Source: Collinsella aerofaciens (GTDB taxonomy: Bacteria; Actinomycetota; Coriobacteriia; Coriobacteriales; Coriobacteriaceae). Taken from it: a stretch of DNA of 56,332 nt. The notes beneath the pieces were generated by a model that had not been told where the DNA came from, did no database searches, and saw nothing but the letters and a program-made list of their open reading frames with translations. Each line of letters begins with the position of its first letter. The first letter of the stretch is position 1. The DNA is taken from positions 1-56,332 of the forward strand of contig NZ_WQPL01000059.1 of NCBI RefSeq assembly GCF_018785245.1, written 5' to 3'. This document shows positions 43,857 to 52,802 of this stretch, one piece after another. The translations under genes and the position numbers were made by a program.

Positions 43857-45458
43857 ATGGATCAAAGCAAGCCTTCGTTCTTTATCACGACGCCCATCTA
43901 CTACGTCAACGCCGATCCGCACCTGGGCACGGCCTATTCCACCATCATCGCCGACGTCCAGGCTCGCTATCGCCGCTCCGCCGGCTATAACGTCAAGTTC
44001 CTGACCGGCATGGACGAGCACGGCGAGAAGGTCGCCGAGGCCGCAGCCAAGCACAACATGACGCCGCAGGAGTGGACCGACAGCCAGGCCCCGCACTTCA
44101 AGGAGCTTTGGAGCAAACTCGAGATCTCCAACGACGACTTCATCCGCACCACCGAGCCGCGCCAGCATCATGCCGTGCAGTACCTGTGGGAGCGCATGAA
44201 GGAGTCTGGCTACCTGTATAAGGGCAGCTACGACGGTTGGTATTGCGTGCCTGACGAGACCTACTTCACCGACACGCAGGTCCAGAAGGGTGACGAGGAG
44301 TACGGCAGCGTCGGTCAGCACCTGTGCCCCGACTGCCACCGTCCGCTCGAGCGCGTGCAGGAGGAGTCCTACTTCTTTAAGCTCTCCGCGTTCCAGGATA
44401 AGCTGCTCAAGCTCTATGACGAGCACCCCGACTTTGTCGAGCCCGCGTTCCGCATGAACGAGGTGCGTAGCTTTGTCGAGGGCGGCCTCAACGACCTTTC
44501 CGTGAGCCGCACGAGTTTTGACTGGGGCATCCAGGTTCCGTTTGACGAGGGCCACGTGACCTATGTGTGGTTCGACGCGCTGCTCAACTATATGACGGCC
44601 GTCGGCTACGGCGTCGATACCGACGAGGCCCGTGCCGAGCTGGCCTATCGCTGGCCCGCGCAGTTCCACATCGTGGGCAAGGACATCATCCGTTTCCATT
44701 GCGTTATTTGGCCGGCCATGCTCATGGCCATTGGCGAGGCCCTGCCCGAGCACGTCTTTGCCCATGGCTTCCTGACCGTGCGCAATGCCGAGACCGGTAA
44801 GGCCGAGAAGATGTCCAAGAGCCGCGGCAACGCCATCGCTCCGCAGGACGTTATCGACATGCTGGGCGTCGAGGGCTACCGCTATTACTTTATGACCGAC
44901 GTGGTTCCCGGCACCGACGGCGCCATCAGCTTCGATCGCATGGAGCAGGTCTACAACGCCGATCTGGCCAACAGCTGGGGCAACCTCATTTCGCGCTCGC
45001 TCAACATGAGTGCAAAGTACTTTGACGGCTGCGCCCCGGCTAAACCGGCGTCTGCCGACGCGTTCGACAACCCGCTGGCAAAAATCGCCGACGGTTTGGT
45101 CGAGCGCTACATGGCCAAGATGGACGTGCTGGATTACGGTGGAGCCAAGGACGAGGTCATGGAGCTCATCCACGCTGCCAACCACTACATCGAGGATTCC
45201 GAGCCCTGGGCGCTTGCCAAGGACGAGGCCAAGGCCGACGAGCTGGCGTTTGTGATCTACAACCTGCTCGAGGCAATCCGCATCGCCGCCCACCTGCTGA
45301 TGCCGCTCATGCCCCAGACTTCTGCCGAGGCTCTGCGCCGTCTGTCCTGCGAGGGCGAGGCCACGAGTGACGACCTTAAGGGCGTTTGCGCTTGGGGCCT
45401 GCTTGCCGGCGGCCAGCCCGTCGAGAAGGGCGACCCGCTGTTCCCGCGTCTGGGCTAA
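43857..45458 (+). CDS. metG: Methionine--tRNA ligase
   Basis: A 533-residue class I synthetase. HIGH-type motif in NADPHLGTAYSTIIAD, KMSKS motif EKMSKSRGNAI near residue 320, a CP1 region with one visible CPDCH cysteine pair, and an anticodon-binding helix bundle at the C-terminus. There is no C-terminal EMAP-like tRNA-binding extension. GGAGGAC precedes the ATG. Confidence 0.96.
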   Translation: MDQSKPSFFITTPIYYVNADPHLGTAYSTIIADVQARYRRSAGYNVKFLTGMDEHGEKVAEAAAKHNMTPQEWTDSQAPHFKELWSKLEISNDDFIRTTEPRQHHAVQYLWERMKESGYLYKGSYDGWYCVPDETYFTDTQVQKGDEEYGSVGQHLCPDCHRPLERVQEESYFFKLSAFQDKLLKLYDEHPDFVEPAFRMNEVRSFVEGGLNDLSVSRTSFDWGIQVPFDEGHVTYVWFDALLNYMTAVGYGVDTDEARAELAYRWPAQFHIVGKDIIRFHCVIWPAMLMAIGEALPEHVFAHGFLTVRNAETGKAEKMSKSRGNAIAPQDVIDMLGVEGYRYYFMTDVVPGTDGAISFDRMEQVYNADLANSWGNLISRSLNMSAKYFDGCAPAKPASADAFDNPLAKIADGLVERYMAKMDVLDYGGAKDEVMELIHAANHYIEDSEPWALAKDEAKADELAFVIYNLLEAIRIAAHLLMPLMPQTSAEALRRLSCEGEATSDDLKGVCAWGLLAGGQPVEKGDPLFPRLG

Positions 45459-45497
45459 GTCGCTGCGCGCCATATCGGCAATTTGCTGTTTAGATGT

Positions 45498-45530
45498 AAG
45501 GGCATGGCCGCAACGGTCCATGCCCTTTTG
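45498..45530 (+). terminator. Terminator of metG
   Basis: AAGGGCATGG (45498-45507) pairs with CCATGCCCTT (45518-45527), ending in TTTTG. Confidence 0.85.
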
Positions 45531-45565
45531 CTTTACGATGCAGCCACCATGTTAAGGAGGCAACC

Positions 45566-46426
45566 ATGACAACTTCGCCTTTGGCAAACCCCACGGCAAC
45601 CAGGGAGCTGCTAGAGGAGTTTGGCCTTGCGACCAAGCATCGCCTGGGCCAGAACTTCCTGATCGACAACCATGTGATTGAGCGCATCTGCGAGCTAGCC
45701 GAGCTTGCGGGCGATGAGTGCGTGCTCGAGGTCGGACCGGGTTGCGGCACGCTGACGTTGGCCCTGCTGCAGGAGGCGGCGTGCGTTACGTCGATCGAGG
45801 CCGATCCCGAGCTCGAGCCGGTGCTCGATGCCCATGCCGCCGACTATGCCAACTTCCGCTTTATCATGGGCGACGCGCTCAAGGTGACGCCGGAACAGAT
45901 TGAGCAGGCTGCTGGTGGCGAGCCCACGGTGTTTGTCGCGAACCTGCCCTATAACGTGGCGGCGACGATCATCTTGCAGTTCTTCCAGACGATGCCAGCG
46001 CTCAAGCGTGCTGTGGTCATGGTGCAAAAGGAAGTTGCCGATCGCATTGCCGCAGTTCCCGGCAACAAAACCTATGGCGGCTATACGGCCAAGCTGGGCC
46101 TGTATGCGCAGGTGACGGGTCGCTTTGAGGTGCCGCCGCGCTGCTTTATGCCGGCACCGCATGTGGACTCCGCCGTCGTGCGTATCGACCGTGTTGATGG
46201 CGCGCTGCCCGAGGGGCTTGACCGCGACTTTGTGGCTCGCGTGATTGACGCCGCATTTGCCCAGCGCCGCAAGACCATTCGCAATTCCATGGGCGCCAAC
46301 GGCTTTGCCAAGGACGTGCTCGATGCTGCCTTTGAGACTTGCGGTATCGCGCCCACGTCGCGTGCCGAGACGCTTGACGTTGCGGACTTTGTCCGTCTGG
46401 CCCAGGAGCTATCCCATGTCGCTTAA
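45566..46426 (+). CDS. rsmA: 16S rRNA (adenine(1518)/(1519)-N6)-dimethyltransferase
   Basis: A 286-residue KsgA-family enzyme dimethylating A1518 and A1519. It has KHRLGQNFLIDNHV, the SAM motif VLEVGPGCGTLTLALL, MGDALKV, the catalytic NLPYNVAATII and the C-terminal FMPAPHVDSAVVRI. AAGGAGG is 7-8 nt upstream. Its end overlaps tatD by 11 bp. Confidence 0.96.
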   Translation: MTTSPLANPTATRELLEEFGLATKHRLGQNFLIDNHVIERICELAELAGDECVLEVGPGCGTLTLALLQEAACVTSIEADPELEPVLDAHAADYANFRFIMGDALKVTPEQIEQAAGGEPTVFVANLPYNVAATIILQFFQTMPALKRAVVMVQKEVADRIAAVPGNKTYGGYTAKLGLYAQVTGRFEVPPRCFMPAPHVDSAVVRIDRVDGALPEGLDRDFVARVIDAAFAQRRKTIRNSMGANGFAKDVLDAAFETCGIAPTSRAETLDVADFVRLAQELSHVA

Positions 46427-47333
46427 TGCCGAACGCGTGACGTTTACCAAGAAAAAGAAAACGGTCGTCTGTCCGGAGCCGCTGGCGCCACTTGCCGATA
46501 CCCATGCGCATCTGCTCTCATTTTGGGGCAAGGAAGTGCCCGAGACGCTCGTGCGCGCCAAAGCCGCGGGCGTCGACCTGTTGGTGACGATGTTCGACCC
46601 CATCGCTGACAAACGCAGCGTGACGGACTATAGCGACTGGCTGACGCACGAGATTCTGCCGATGCAGGATATTCCACAGATCAAGTATCTCGCCGGCGTG
46701 CATCCGTATGGCGCACCGGACTATACCGATGATATCCATGCCCAGGTTGTGGCCGCACTCGACGATCCGTTGTGTGTTGGCATCGGCGAAATTGGCCTGG
46801 ACTACCACATGGACTATGACGACGATGTCGCGCCGGCGCCTCATGACATGCAGATTGACTGCATGGCGCGTCAGCTTGAGCTTGCCGTGCGTCGCAACGT
46901 GCCGGTGGAGCTACATTTGCGGCACGAGGACACCGACCAAGAGCGCACGTCGCACACGGACGCCTACAACGTGCTCCGCGAGGTAGGTGTGCCTCAGGCC
47001 GGTTGTGTGCTGCACTGCTTTGGCGAGGATCGCGCCACGATGGAGCGCTTTGTGGGCTTGGGCTGTTATATCGCCTATGGAGGCGCGGCTACCTTTAAGC
47101 GCAACGATGACGTGCGCGAGGCATTCGCGGCAACCCCGCTCGATCGTATTTTGTTTGAGACGGACTGCCCGTACATGGCGCCGGAGCCGATCCGCGGTCT
47201 TGAGTGCGAGCCCGCAATGATTTCTATTACGGCAAATGCGCTGGTTAACGACCGTGTCGATCGCACGGGGGAGGATGCCGAGGCTATCGCGCGAGCAGCT
47301 TGGGAAAATGCCTGCCAACTTTTTCAAAAATAG
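46416..47333 (+). CDS. tatD: TatD-family metal-dependent hydrolase
   Basis: A 305-residue metal-dependent hydrolase of the amidohydrolase fold (DNase-like). Motifs: LADTHAHL (metal-binding HxH), GIGEIGLDYH, VELHLRH (His ligand), LHCFG and the final ETDCPYMAPEP (catalytic Asp). The N-terminal 25 residues (TFTKKKKTVVCPEPL) are an addition to the usual domain. ATG 46416 is supported by AGGAG 7 nt upstream and translational overlap with rsmA. Confidence 0.92.
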   Translation: MSLNAERVTFTKKKKTVVCPEPLAPLADTHAHLLSFWGKEVPETLVRAKAAGVDLLVTMFDPIADKRSVTDYSDWLTHEILPMQDIPQIKYLAGVHPYGAPDYTDDIHAQVVAALDDPLCVGIGEIGLDYHMDYDDDVAPAPHDMQIDCMARQLELAVRRNVPVELHLRHEDTDQERTSHTDAYNVLREVGVPQAGCVLHCFGEDRATMERFVGLGCYIAYGGAATFKRNDDVREAFAATPLDRILFETDCPYMAPEPIRGLECEPAMISITANALVNDRVDRTGEDAEAIARAAWENACQLFQK

Positions 47334-47336
47334 TTC

Positions 47337-47365
47337 TTGCGTTCGCGGTGGCGCTCCGTTATTCT
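47337..47365 (+). promoter_or_regulatory. Promoter of tRNA-Leu
   Basis: TTGCGT (47337-47342) and TATTCT (47360-47365), spacer 17 bp, 11 bp before the tRNA 5' end. Confidence 0.65.
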
Positions 47366-47376
47366 AATTCCTGCAC

Positions 47377-47463
47377 GCGGGCGTGGCGGAATTGGCAGAC
47401 GCGTACGGTTCAGGTCCGTATGGGGGCAACCCCATGAAGGTTCAAGTCCTTTCGCCCGCACCA
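47377..47463 (+). tRNA. tRNA-Leu(CAG)
   Basis: An 87-nt class II tRNA with acceptor GCGGGCG / CGCCCGC, anticodon loop TTCAGGT (CAG), a long variable arm (TGGGGGCAACCCCA), T-loop TTCAAGT and encoded CCA at 47461-47463. It is followed by a terminator and a duplicated 3' end. Confidence 0.96.
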
Positions 47464-47505
47464 TTGATTGAAAGAGCTCCCAGTAATGGGGGCTTTTTTG
47501 TTATG

Positions 47506-47694
47506 GGCCCATCGCAGGGACTTGAACCTGTGAAGGAGCGAGCGTAAAGAAAACGCGGAGCGTTTTTAGCGAGCTGGCGAGGGCGCCGGCAGGCGGCCGA
47601 AGCCGGTGCGAATCCGCGCAGCGGATACGCGGACGTCCTTTCGCCCGCACCATTAAATGAAAGAGCTCCCAGCAATGGGGGCTTTTTTGTTATG
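47506..47694 (+). repeat. tRNA-linked element at tRNA-Leu with duplicated tRNA 3' end
   Basis: GGACTTGAACCT (47518-47529) is the reverse complement of the tRNA-Leu T-arm. The core includes AAAACGC-GGA-GCGTTTT, CCGGC / GCCGG and ATCCGC-GCA-GCGGAT hairpins, almost identical to the Arg elements. From 47635 the tRNA-Leu 3' end (GTCCTTTCGCCCGCACCA) and terminator are repeated, matching 47446-47505 with a few differences. Offset 189 bp. Confidence 0.85.
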
Positions 47695-47751
47695 CACGAT
47701 CTCCTTGGACGGGTATCCTAATGCCAACGTGTGCCTATCAGAGGAGAGACC

Positions 47752-48690
47752 ATGCTGTTTTCCGGTATCATTGCCGCCCTTACGAGCCTTCTGCTTCCCA
47801 TCATCATTCTGTTGCTACTGCTTCCCAACGCCTGCTATGTCGTTGAACAACAGCATGCCGTGATCATCGAGCGCCTGGGCAAGTTTAACCGCATCGTCAA
47901 CGCGGGCTTCCACATGAAGGTGCCCGTGATCGACCGCAAGGCCGCCACGGTGAGCCTGCGCACCATGAAAAACGGTTTTGGCATCGACGTTAAGACCCAG
48001 GACAACGTGACCATCGGCCTTGAGGTCTCTGCTCAGTACCACGTGAGCTATGACATGGGCGCCGGCCCGGCAGATTCGGGTATCTACAAGAGCTACTACA
48101 TGCTGCAGGAGCCCGTCGACCAGATGCGTGACTTCATCACCGACGCCCTGCGCTCTTCGATTCCCGTCTACACACTCGATGAGGTCTTTGCCAAGAAGGA
48201 TGACATCGCCAAGGATGTCAACGCTACCGTTTCCGAGCAGATGGCCGCCTACGGCTTCACCCTCGTGTCGACGCTCATCACCAAAATCGCACTGCCGACC
48301 GAGGTCGAGAACTCCATGAACGACATCAACGCTGCCCAGCGCAAGCGCGCTGCGGCACAGGAGCTCGCTGAGGCCGACCGCATCAAGCGCGTCACCGAGG
48401 CGACCGCCGAGGCTGAGGCTATGGAAAAGGCGGGCGAGGGCATCGCCAACCAGCGCAAGGCCATCGCGCTGGGTATCAAAGATTCGCTCGAGATCATCCA
48501 AGAGACGGGTGTCGGCAATGACGAGGCCAACCAACTGTTCATGTTTACGCAGTGGTCCGAGATGATGACGGAGTTCGCTCGCACGGGTAAAACCTCGACG
48601 GTCGTGTTGCCGAGCGACTTCTCGCAGTCAGCCTCTATGTTCGAGCAGATGCTGACCGCCGGCAAGGTCCAGAACGAGTCGAAGGAGTAG
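47752..48690 (+). CDS. SPFH/band 7 (stomatin/prohibitin-like) membrane protein
   Basis: A 312-residue protein with one N-terminal membrane helix (GIIAALTSLLLPIIILLLLLP), then a band 7 domain (VVEQQHAVIIERLGKFNRIV, GIDVKTQDNVTIGLEVSAQYHV, LRSSIPVYTLDEVFAKKDDI) and a coiled-coil region rich in Ala/Glu (AAAQELAEADRIKRVTEATAEAEAMEKAGEG in part). Such proteins assemble membrane microdomain rings and modulate proteases. GAGGAGAG lies before ATG 47752. It is 6 bp from rlmH, a likely operon. Confidence 0.9.
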   Translation: MLFSGIIAALTSLLLPIIILLLLLPNACYVVEQQHAVIIERLGKFNRIVNAGFHMKVPVIDRKAATVSLRTMKNGFGIDVKTQDNVTIGLEVSAQYHVSYDMGAGPADSGIYKSYYMLQEPVDQMRDFITDALRSSIPVYTLDEVFAKKDDIAKDVNATVSEQMAAYGFTLVSTLITKIALPTEVENSMNDINAAQRKRAAAQELAEADRIKRVTEATAEAEAMEKAGEGIANQRKAIALGIKDSLEIIQETGVGNDEANQLFMFTQWSEMMTEFARTGKTSTVVLPSDFSQSASMFEQMLTAGKVQNESKE

Positions 48691-48696
48691 GCACGC

Positions 48697-49167
48697 GTGA
48701 AATACACCGTCGTTTGTGTCGGCAAGCTTAAAGAGCGCTTTTGGAAGGACGCGTGCGCTGAGTACACCAAGCGCCTAGGTGCCTACGCCAAGGTGGATAT
48801 CCGCGAGGTGGCCGATATCGACCCGGCTAAGGCGGGCGGCGTGGATGCCGCGCGCGACAAGGAGGGGGCGGCGATTCTTGCTGCCTTGCCGTCTCGAGCG
48901 CATGTGATCCTGCTGGCTATCGAGGGCAAGGAGCGTTCGAGCGAGGAGTTCTCGGCCCGCCTCGATGACCTCATGCTGAGAGGCAACAGCGACATCGCCT
49001 TTGTGATTGGCGGATCGGACGGCGTGAGCGATGATGTGCGCGCACGCGCCGACGAGATGCTCAGCTTTGGACGCATTACCTTGCCGCATAATCTGGCGCG
49101 CGTGGTACTGCTGGAGCAGATTTACCGTGCCTGCAAGATCAGCCGCGGCGAGCCGTATCACAAATAG
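48697..49167 (+). CDS. rlmH: 23S rRNA (pseudouridine(1915)-N3)-methyltransferase
   Basis: A 156-residue SPOUT methyltransferase acting on helix 69 of 23S rRNA in assembled ribosomes. It has MKYTVVCVGKLKERFW, the knot motif DIAFVIGGSDGVSDDV and the C-terminal LPHNLARVVLLEQIYRA with RGEPYHK. The start codon is GTG 48697 with AAGGAG 8 nt upstream. Confidence 0.95.
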   Translation: MKYTVVCVGKLKERFWKDACAEYTKRLGAYAKVDIREVADIDPAKAGGVDAARDKEGAAILAALPSRAHVILLAIEGKERSSEEFSARLDDLMLRGNSDIAFVIGGSDGVSDDVRARADEMLSFGRITLPHNLARVVLLEQIYRACKISRGEPYHK

Positions 49168-49240
49168 GTCGGCAATACGAAACAATGACGTGGGACAATG
49201 GCTTTCGTTTTGAAGAGCGTGTCTGAGAGGACTATGAGAT

Positions 49241-50011
49241 ATGAAGATTGGATTTGTCGGTTTTGGCAATATGGCGAGCGCTATGGCCGATGGCTGGATC
49301 GCTTCCGGTGTGGCTGCGAGCGACATGTGTGCCTGCGCGGGTCGATACGACGCGCTGGTCGATCGCTGCAAGGCGCGCGAGATGACCGCCTGCCATGATG
49401 CAGCTGAGGTTGTTGCTGCGTCCGATATCGTAGTCGCCGCGGTCAAGCCGTACATGATCGAGAAGGTCTTCGCACCGCTCAAGGACGCTCTTGCCGACAA
49501 GGTCGTCCTTTCGGTTGCCTGGACTTGGGATAGTGCTAAATGGGAGCAGGTCCTGCCGGGTGTCGCGCATATCTCGACGGTGCCCAACACGCCGGTTTCG
49601 GTGGGCGAGGGCGTCATCGTCTGCGAGAAGGCCTCCACGCTTAGCAGCGAGCAGCGAGCTGCGGTGCTCGACCTGCTCGGTAGGCTTGGCGCCGTTGTCG
49701 AGCTCGACACGAGCCTGCTGTTTGTGGGCGGTACCGTGGGTGGTTGTGCCCCGGCATTTGTTGCCATGGCGATCGAGGCCCTGGGTGATGCCGCCGTCAA
49801 GCATGGCATTCCGCGTGCCGATGCCTATCGCATCGTGAGCCAGATGGTGCTGGGCACGGCAAAACTGCAGCTTGCAACGGGGCAGCATCCTGCGGCGATG
49901 AAGGACGCCGTGTGCTCGCCCGGCGGCGCCACCATTAAGGGTGTCGTTGCGCTCGAGGACGCCGGTATGCGCAGCGCCCTGGTCAAGGCCATCGACGCCA
50001 CTCTCCAGTAA
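49241..50011 (+). CDS. proC: Pyrroline-5-carboxylate reductase
   Basis: A 256-residue NAD(P)H-dependent enzyme making proline. Rossmann motif MKIGFVGFGNMASAMADG, VVAAVKPYMIEKV, MPNTP-like STVPNTPVSVGEG, and the C-terminal dimerisation motif DAVCSPGGATIKGV. Slightly short for the family (usually about 265-270) but complete. Confidence 0.93.
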   Translation: MKIGFVGFGNMASAMADGWIASGVAASDMCACAGRYDALVDRCKAREMTACHDAAEVVAASDIVVAAVKPYMIEKVFAPLKDALADKVVLSVAWTWDSAKWEQVLPGVAHISTVPNTPVSVGEGVIVCEKASTLSSEQRAAVLDLLGRLGAVVELDTSLLFVGGTVGGCAPAFVAMAIEALGDAAVKHGIPRADAYRIVSQMVLGTAKLQLATGQHPAAMKDAVCSPGGATIKGVVALEDAGMRSALVKAIDATLQ

Positions 50012-50018
50012 ACCGACC

Positions 50019-50161
50019 AAAAGGGGACAGGTTTATTTTGGCAGGTTTTTCCTGCGGTTTTGTCTCTTTAGCAAAAAGCGCCCCGCAACCGGATTGATTC
50101 CAGTTGCGGGGCGCTTGCGTTTGCCCAGATAAAACCGACCAAAATAAACCTGTCCCTTTTT
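50019..50161. repeat. 23-bp inverted repeat flanking a terminator hairpin
   Basis: AAAAGGGGACAGGTTTATTT... (50019-50041) is mirrored at 50139-50161 with one mismatch. The motif AAACCGACCAAAA also occurs as a direct repeat at about 50010 and 50132. Inside is a 14-bp stem (50076-50089 / 50103-50116, GCGCCCCGCAAC) that can terminate the minus-strand gene, and a small GCAGG-TTTTT-CCTGC hairpin at 50041-50055. Confidence 0.7.
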
Positions 50162-50167
50162 GGCGGG

Positions 50168-50341
50168 TTAGTCCCAGAAGCTGTCTTCCTCGTCCTCGGA
50201 CTTGGGCCCGCGGTCGACGTAAATCTTATGCGTGCGCTTCTCGAGCACAAAGGCGAGGATCGCAAACAGCAGGATGCCGCCGCCAAAAAGAATGGCAAAA
50301 CCGGTGCTGGTGCCAAACAAAAAGGAAAAAACTGCGTCCAT
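50168..50341 (-). CDS. Small single-pass membrane protein
   Basis: A 57-residue protein: MDAVFSFLFGTSTGFAILF, then GGGILLFAILAFVLEKRTHK and an acidic end YVDRGPKSEDEEDSFWD. One or two hydrophobic segments span residues about 5-36, with a charged C-terminal tail. AAGG precedes the start on the minus strand, and a terminator-like hairpin (50073-50117) follows. The clean membrane-plus-acidic-tail organisation supports a real gene. Function unknown. Confidence 0.72.
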   Translation of the reverse strand: MDAVFSFLFGTSTGFAILFGGGILLFAILAFVLEKRTHKIYVDRGPKSEDEEDSFWD

Positions 50342-50452
50342 TGGGTGCCTTCTTGCGTAGTTGAGTTGGGTCGTAAACGCTCATAAGTATATACTTGCCC
50401 ATACATGTACAAGGTTGCAACCTAAATGGAATGTATATCGCCGGAGGATCTA

Positions 50453-51736
50453 ATGCTTGATATCAAGTTTGTTCGCGAGAACCCCGATGCCATCGACACC
50501 GCCATGGCTAACCGCCAGACGTCTTGGGATCGCGAGAAGTTCTTTGAGCTCGACGACGAGCGTCGCGCCGTCATCACCGAGGTCGAGGAGCTCCAGGCTA
50601 CGCGCAACGCCGAGTCCAAGAAGATCGGCGCCCTGATGAAGGAGGGCAAGAAGGACGAGGCCGAGGCAGCCAAGGAGGCCGTGCGCGCCGTCAACGAGAA
50701 GATCGACGGTCTGGCCGAGCGCCGTACCGCCCTCGAGCAGGAGCAGTACGACTTCATGGCTCACTTGCCCAACATTCCGTGCGAGGCTACCCCGTACGGC
50801 AAGGACGAGGATGAGAACATCGAGCGTCGTCGTTGGGGCACCCCGCGCGAGTTCGACTTCGACTTCAAGCCGCATTGGGACCTGGGAACCGACCTCGATA
50901 TCCTCGATTTCGAGCGCGGCAACAAGCTCTCCGGTAGCCGCTTCACCGTTCTCGGTGGCGCTGGCGCCCGCCTGGAGCGCGCCCTCATCAACTTCTTCCT
51001 GGACACGCACACCAGCCGTGGCTTCAAGGAGTGGTGGCCGCCCATCGTCGTCAAGCGTCAGACCATGTTTGGCACGGGCCAGCTGCCCAAGTTCGAGGAC
51101 GACGCCTATCACGTCTCGGGCGACAACTTCCTGATCCCCACCGCCGAGGTCGTGCTTACCAACCTGCACGCTGGCGAGGTCCTGGACGCCGACACCCTTC
51201 CGCGCCGCTACACTGCCTTCACCCCCTGCTTCCGCGAGGAGGCCGGCTCCGCTGGTCGCGACACCCGCGGCATTATCCGCCAGCACGAGTTCGACAAGGT
51301 CGAGATGGTCAAGTTTGCCAAGCCGGAGGAGTCCGACGAGGAGCTCGAGAGCATGACCGCCGAGGCCGAGTACCTGCTGCAGCAGCTGGGCCTTCCGTAT
51401 CGCGTGATTAGCCTGTGCACCGGTGACCTGGGCTTCTCTGCCCGTCAGACCTACGACGTCGAGGTTTGGCTGCCGAGCTACAACGCCTACAAGGAGATTA
51501 GCTCCTGCTCCAACTGCGGCGACTTCCAGGCCCGTCGTGCCAACATCAAGTATCGCGACCCCGAGAACTTCAAGGGCTCGCGCTACCTGCACACCCTCAA
51601 CGGTTCCGGTCTGCCGGCTGGCCGCACCATGGCTGCCATTCTGGAGAACTACCAGAACGCCGACGGCACCATCACGATCCCCGAGGTTCTTCGTCCCTAC
51701 ATGGGTGGCCTCGAGAAGATCGAGCCGGTCGCGTAA
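50453..51736 (+). CDS. serS: Serine--tRNA ligase
   Basis: A 427-residue class II synthetase. N-terminal long antiparallel coiled coil (residues about 30-105) for tRNA-Ser binding, motif 1 region [11 protein letters not shown], motif 2 [28 protein letters not shown] and motif 3 [31 protein letters not shown] is the typical N-terminus; ATG 50453 follows GGAGG, so the in-frame ATG at 50426 is rejected. Confidence 0.97.
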   Translation: MLDIKFVRENPDAIDTAMANRQTSWDREKFFELDDERRAVITEVEELQATRNAESKKIGALMKEGKKDEAEAAKEAVRAVNEKIDGLAERRTALEQEQYDFMAHLPNIPCEATPYGKDEDENIERRRWGTPREFDFDFKPHWDLGTDLDILDFERGNKLSGSRFTVLGGAGARLERALINFFLDTHTSRGFKEWWPPIVVKRQTMFGTGQLPKFEDDAYHVSGDNFLIPTAEVVLTNLHAGEVLDADTLPRRYTAFTPCFREEAGSAGRDTRGIIRQHEFDKVEMVKFAKPEESDEELESMTAEAEYLLQQLGLPYRVISLCTGDLGFSARQTYDVEVWLPSYNAYKEISSCSNCGDFQARRANIKYRDPENFKGSRYLHTLNGSGLPAGRTMAAILENYQNADGTITIPEVLRPYMGGLEKIEPVA

Positions 51737-51758
51737 CTTAGACGCACAAGCGATTTGC

Positions 51759-51788
51759 AAGGGCGCTCCATCTGGGGCGCCCTATTTT
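51759..51788 (+). terminator. Terminator of serS
   Basis: AGGGCGC / GCGCCCT stem with inner CC/GG pairs and an ATTTTG tail. Confidence 0.8.
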
Positions 51789-51907
51789 GTGCGCAGCCCA
51801 TACCATGCCGTCCGGACAGCTCAATAGAAAATACACGAACACGCGTTCTGTATACAGTCATCTACCTGCTATGCTTTTACCAGATAAGAGCGAGAGAAAG
51901 GGACGCG

Positions 51908-52285
51908 ATGGAACTGTTTGACGAGCGGGTGGTTTTGTTTGAGAGCGACGAAGAGGGAGAGCGCCTGTTGGTAACGTGCGAGCCGTCTGGTATGGGCGGC
52001 TTGGTGGTACGGCAGACGAGCGAGGGCCCGTTGACGCAATGGTGCTTTGAGGAATCGCCGCATGTGGTCGAGACATTTGTGGCGCACGAGGGACTTGTGG
52101 CCCTTGAGCACTTCTATGGGGTTCGGACATCTAACCAGGTTGCTCGAATGCTGAGCATCTCGTTTGCCGATTACGATTGCGCTCAACGGGTCCGCTCACT
52201 CCTTGGGGAACTCGATGCCAAGTTTGACGTGGTCGAAAAACCGATCGATCGCACGGTGAGCGCTGGCGTATGCGGAGCAGCGTGA
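51908..52285 (+). CDS. Conserved hypothetical protein (125 aa)
   Basis: Starts MELFDERVVLFESDEEGERLL at ATG 51908 behind AAAGGGA. Acidic, soluble, with a strand-rich first half (GGLVVRQTSEGPLTQWCFEESPH in part) and a helical second half (VARMLSISFADYDCAQRVRSLLGELDAKF). No assigned motif. It stands alone between serS and the tRNA-Arg cluster. Confidence 0.68.
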   Translation: MELFDERVVLFESDEEGERLLVTCEPSGMGGLVVRQTSEGPLTQWCFEESPHVVETFVAHEGLVALEHFYGVRTSNQVARMLSISFADYDCAQRVRSLLGELDAKFDVVEKPIDRTVSAGVCGAA

Positions 52286-52364
52286 GGTAAATACGCCCAG
52301 GAGAAAAAAGTTTGAGATTGCGCTTGACTCTGATGAACTAAAGTGGTTTTATATGTCTTGCGCT

Positions 52365-52441
52365 GCGGCGTTACCTCAGCTGGATAGAGGGTCTGACTAC
52401 GAATCAGAACGTCATAGGTTCGAATCCTATACGCCGCACCA
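52365..52441 (+). tRNA. tRNA-Arg(ACG), copy 1
   Basis: A 77-nt tRNA: acceptor GCGGCGT / ACGCCGC, anticodon loop CTACGAA (ACG), T-loop TTCGAAT, encoded CCA at 52439-52441. Promoter-like TTGACT is at 52324 with TTTATA near 52348. Confidence 0.96.
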
Positions 52442-52486
52442 ATTGAAATTGAGAGCCTCCGGCGACGGGGGCTTTTCTTTTATGGA

Positions 52487-52600
52487 AACACCCCATGGAT
52501 TCGAACCTCGGTCGAGGCGCGAGCGTGAAGCGGACGCGGAGCGTCCGTAGCGAGCGGGCGAGTCCGCCGGCAGGCGGGCGAAGCCGGTGCGGATCCGCGA
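52487..52600 (+). repeat. tRNA-linked element at tRNA-Arg copy 1, right end lost
   Basis: GGATTCGAACCT (52497-52508) is the reverse complement of the Arg T-arm. The core hairpin reads CGGACGC-GGA-GCGTCCG, which keeps pairing although several bases differ from the other copies. After GGATCCGCG the element breaks down and the duplicated tRNA 3' end is missing, so this copy looks decayed. Confidence 0.78.
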
Positions 52601-52643
52601 AGCAACAAATCGACGCACCGTAAAAATTTTTCCAAATTGTTGC

Positions 52644-52672
52644 TTGACCCATCGAGGGGTCACGTGCATAAT
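52644..52672 (+). promoter_or_regulatory. Promoter of tRNA-Arg copy 2
   Basis: TTGACC (52644-52649) and CATAAT (52667-52672) with a 17-bp spacer. The same pair with the same spacer precedes copy 3 at 53069-53097. Confidence 0.75.
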
Positions 52673-52684
52673 AATCCGTGCGTT

Positions 52685-52761
52685 GCGGCGTTACCTCAGC
52701 TGGATAGAGGGTCTGACTACGAATCAGAACGTCATAGGTTCGAATCCTATACGCCGCACCA
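52685..52761 (+). tRNA. tRNA-Arg(ACG), copy 2
   Basis: Identical to the tRNA at 52365-52441, with CCA encoded at 52759-52761. Confidence 0.96.
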
Positions 52762-52802
52762 ATTGACTTTAAAGCTCCCGGCAACGGGGGCTTTTCTTAT
52801 AT

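Noticed and set aside
50342-50452. T-box leader for serS
   Set aside because: No T-box consensus, specifier stem or terminator was found in the short upstream region.
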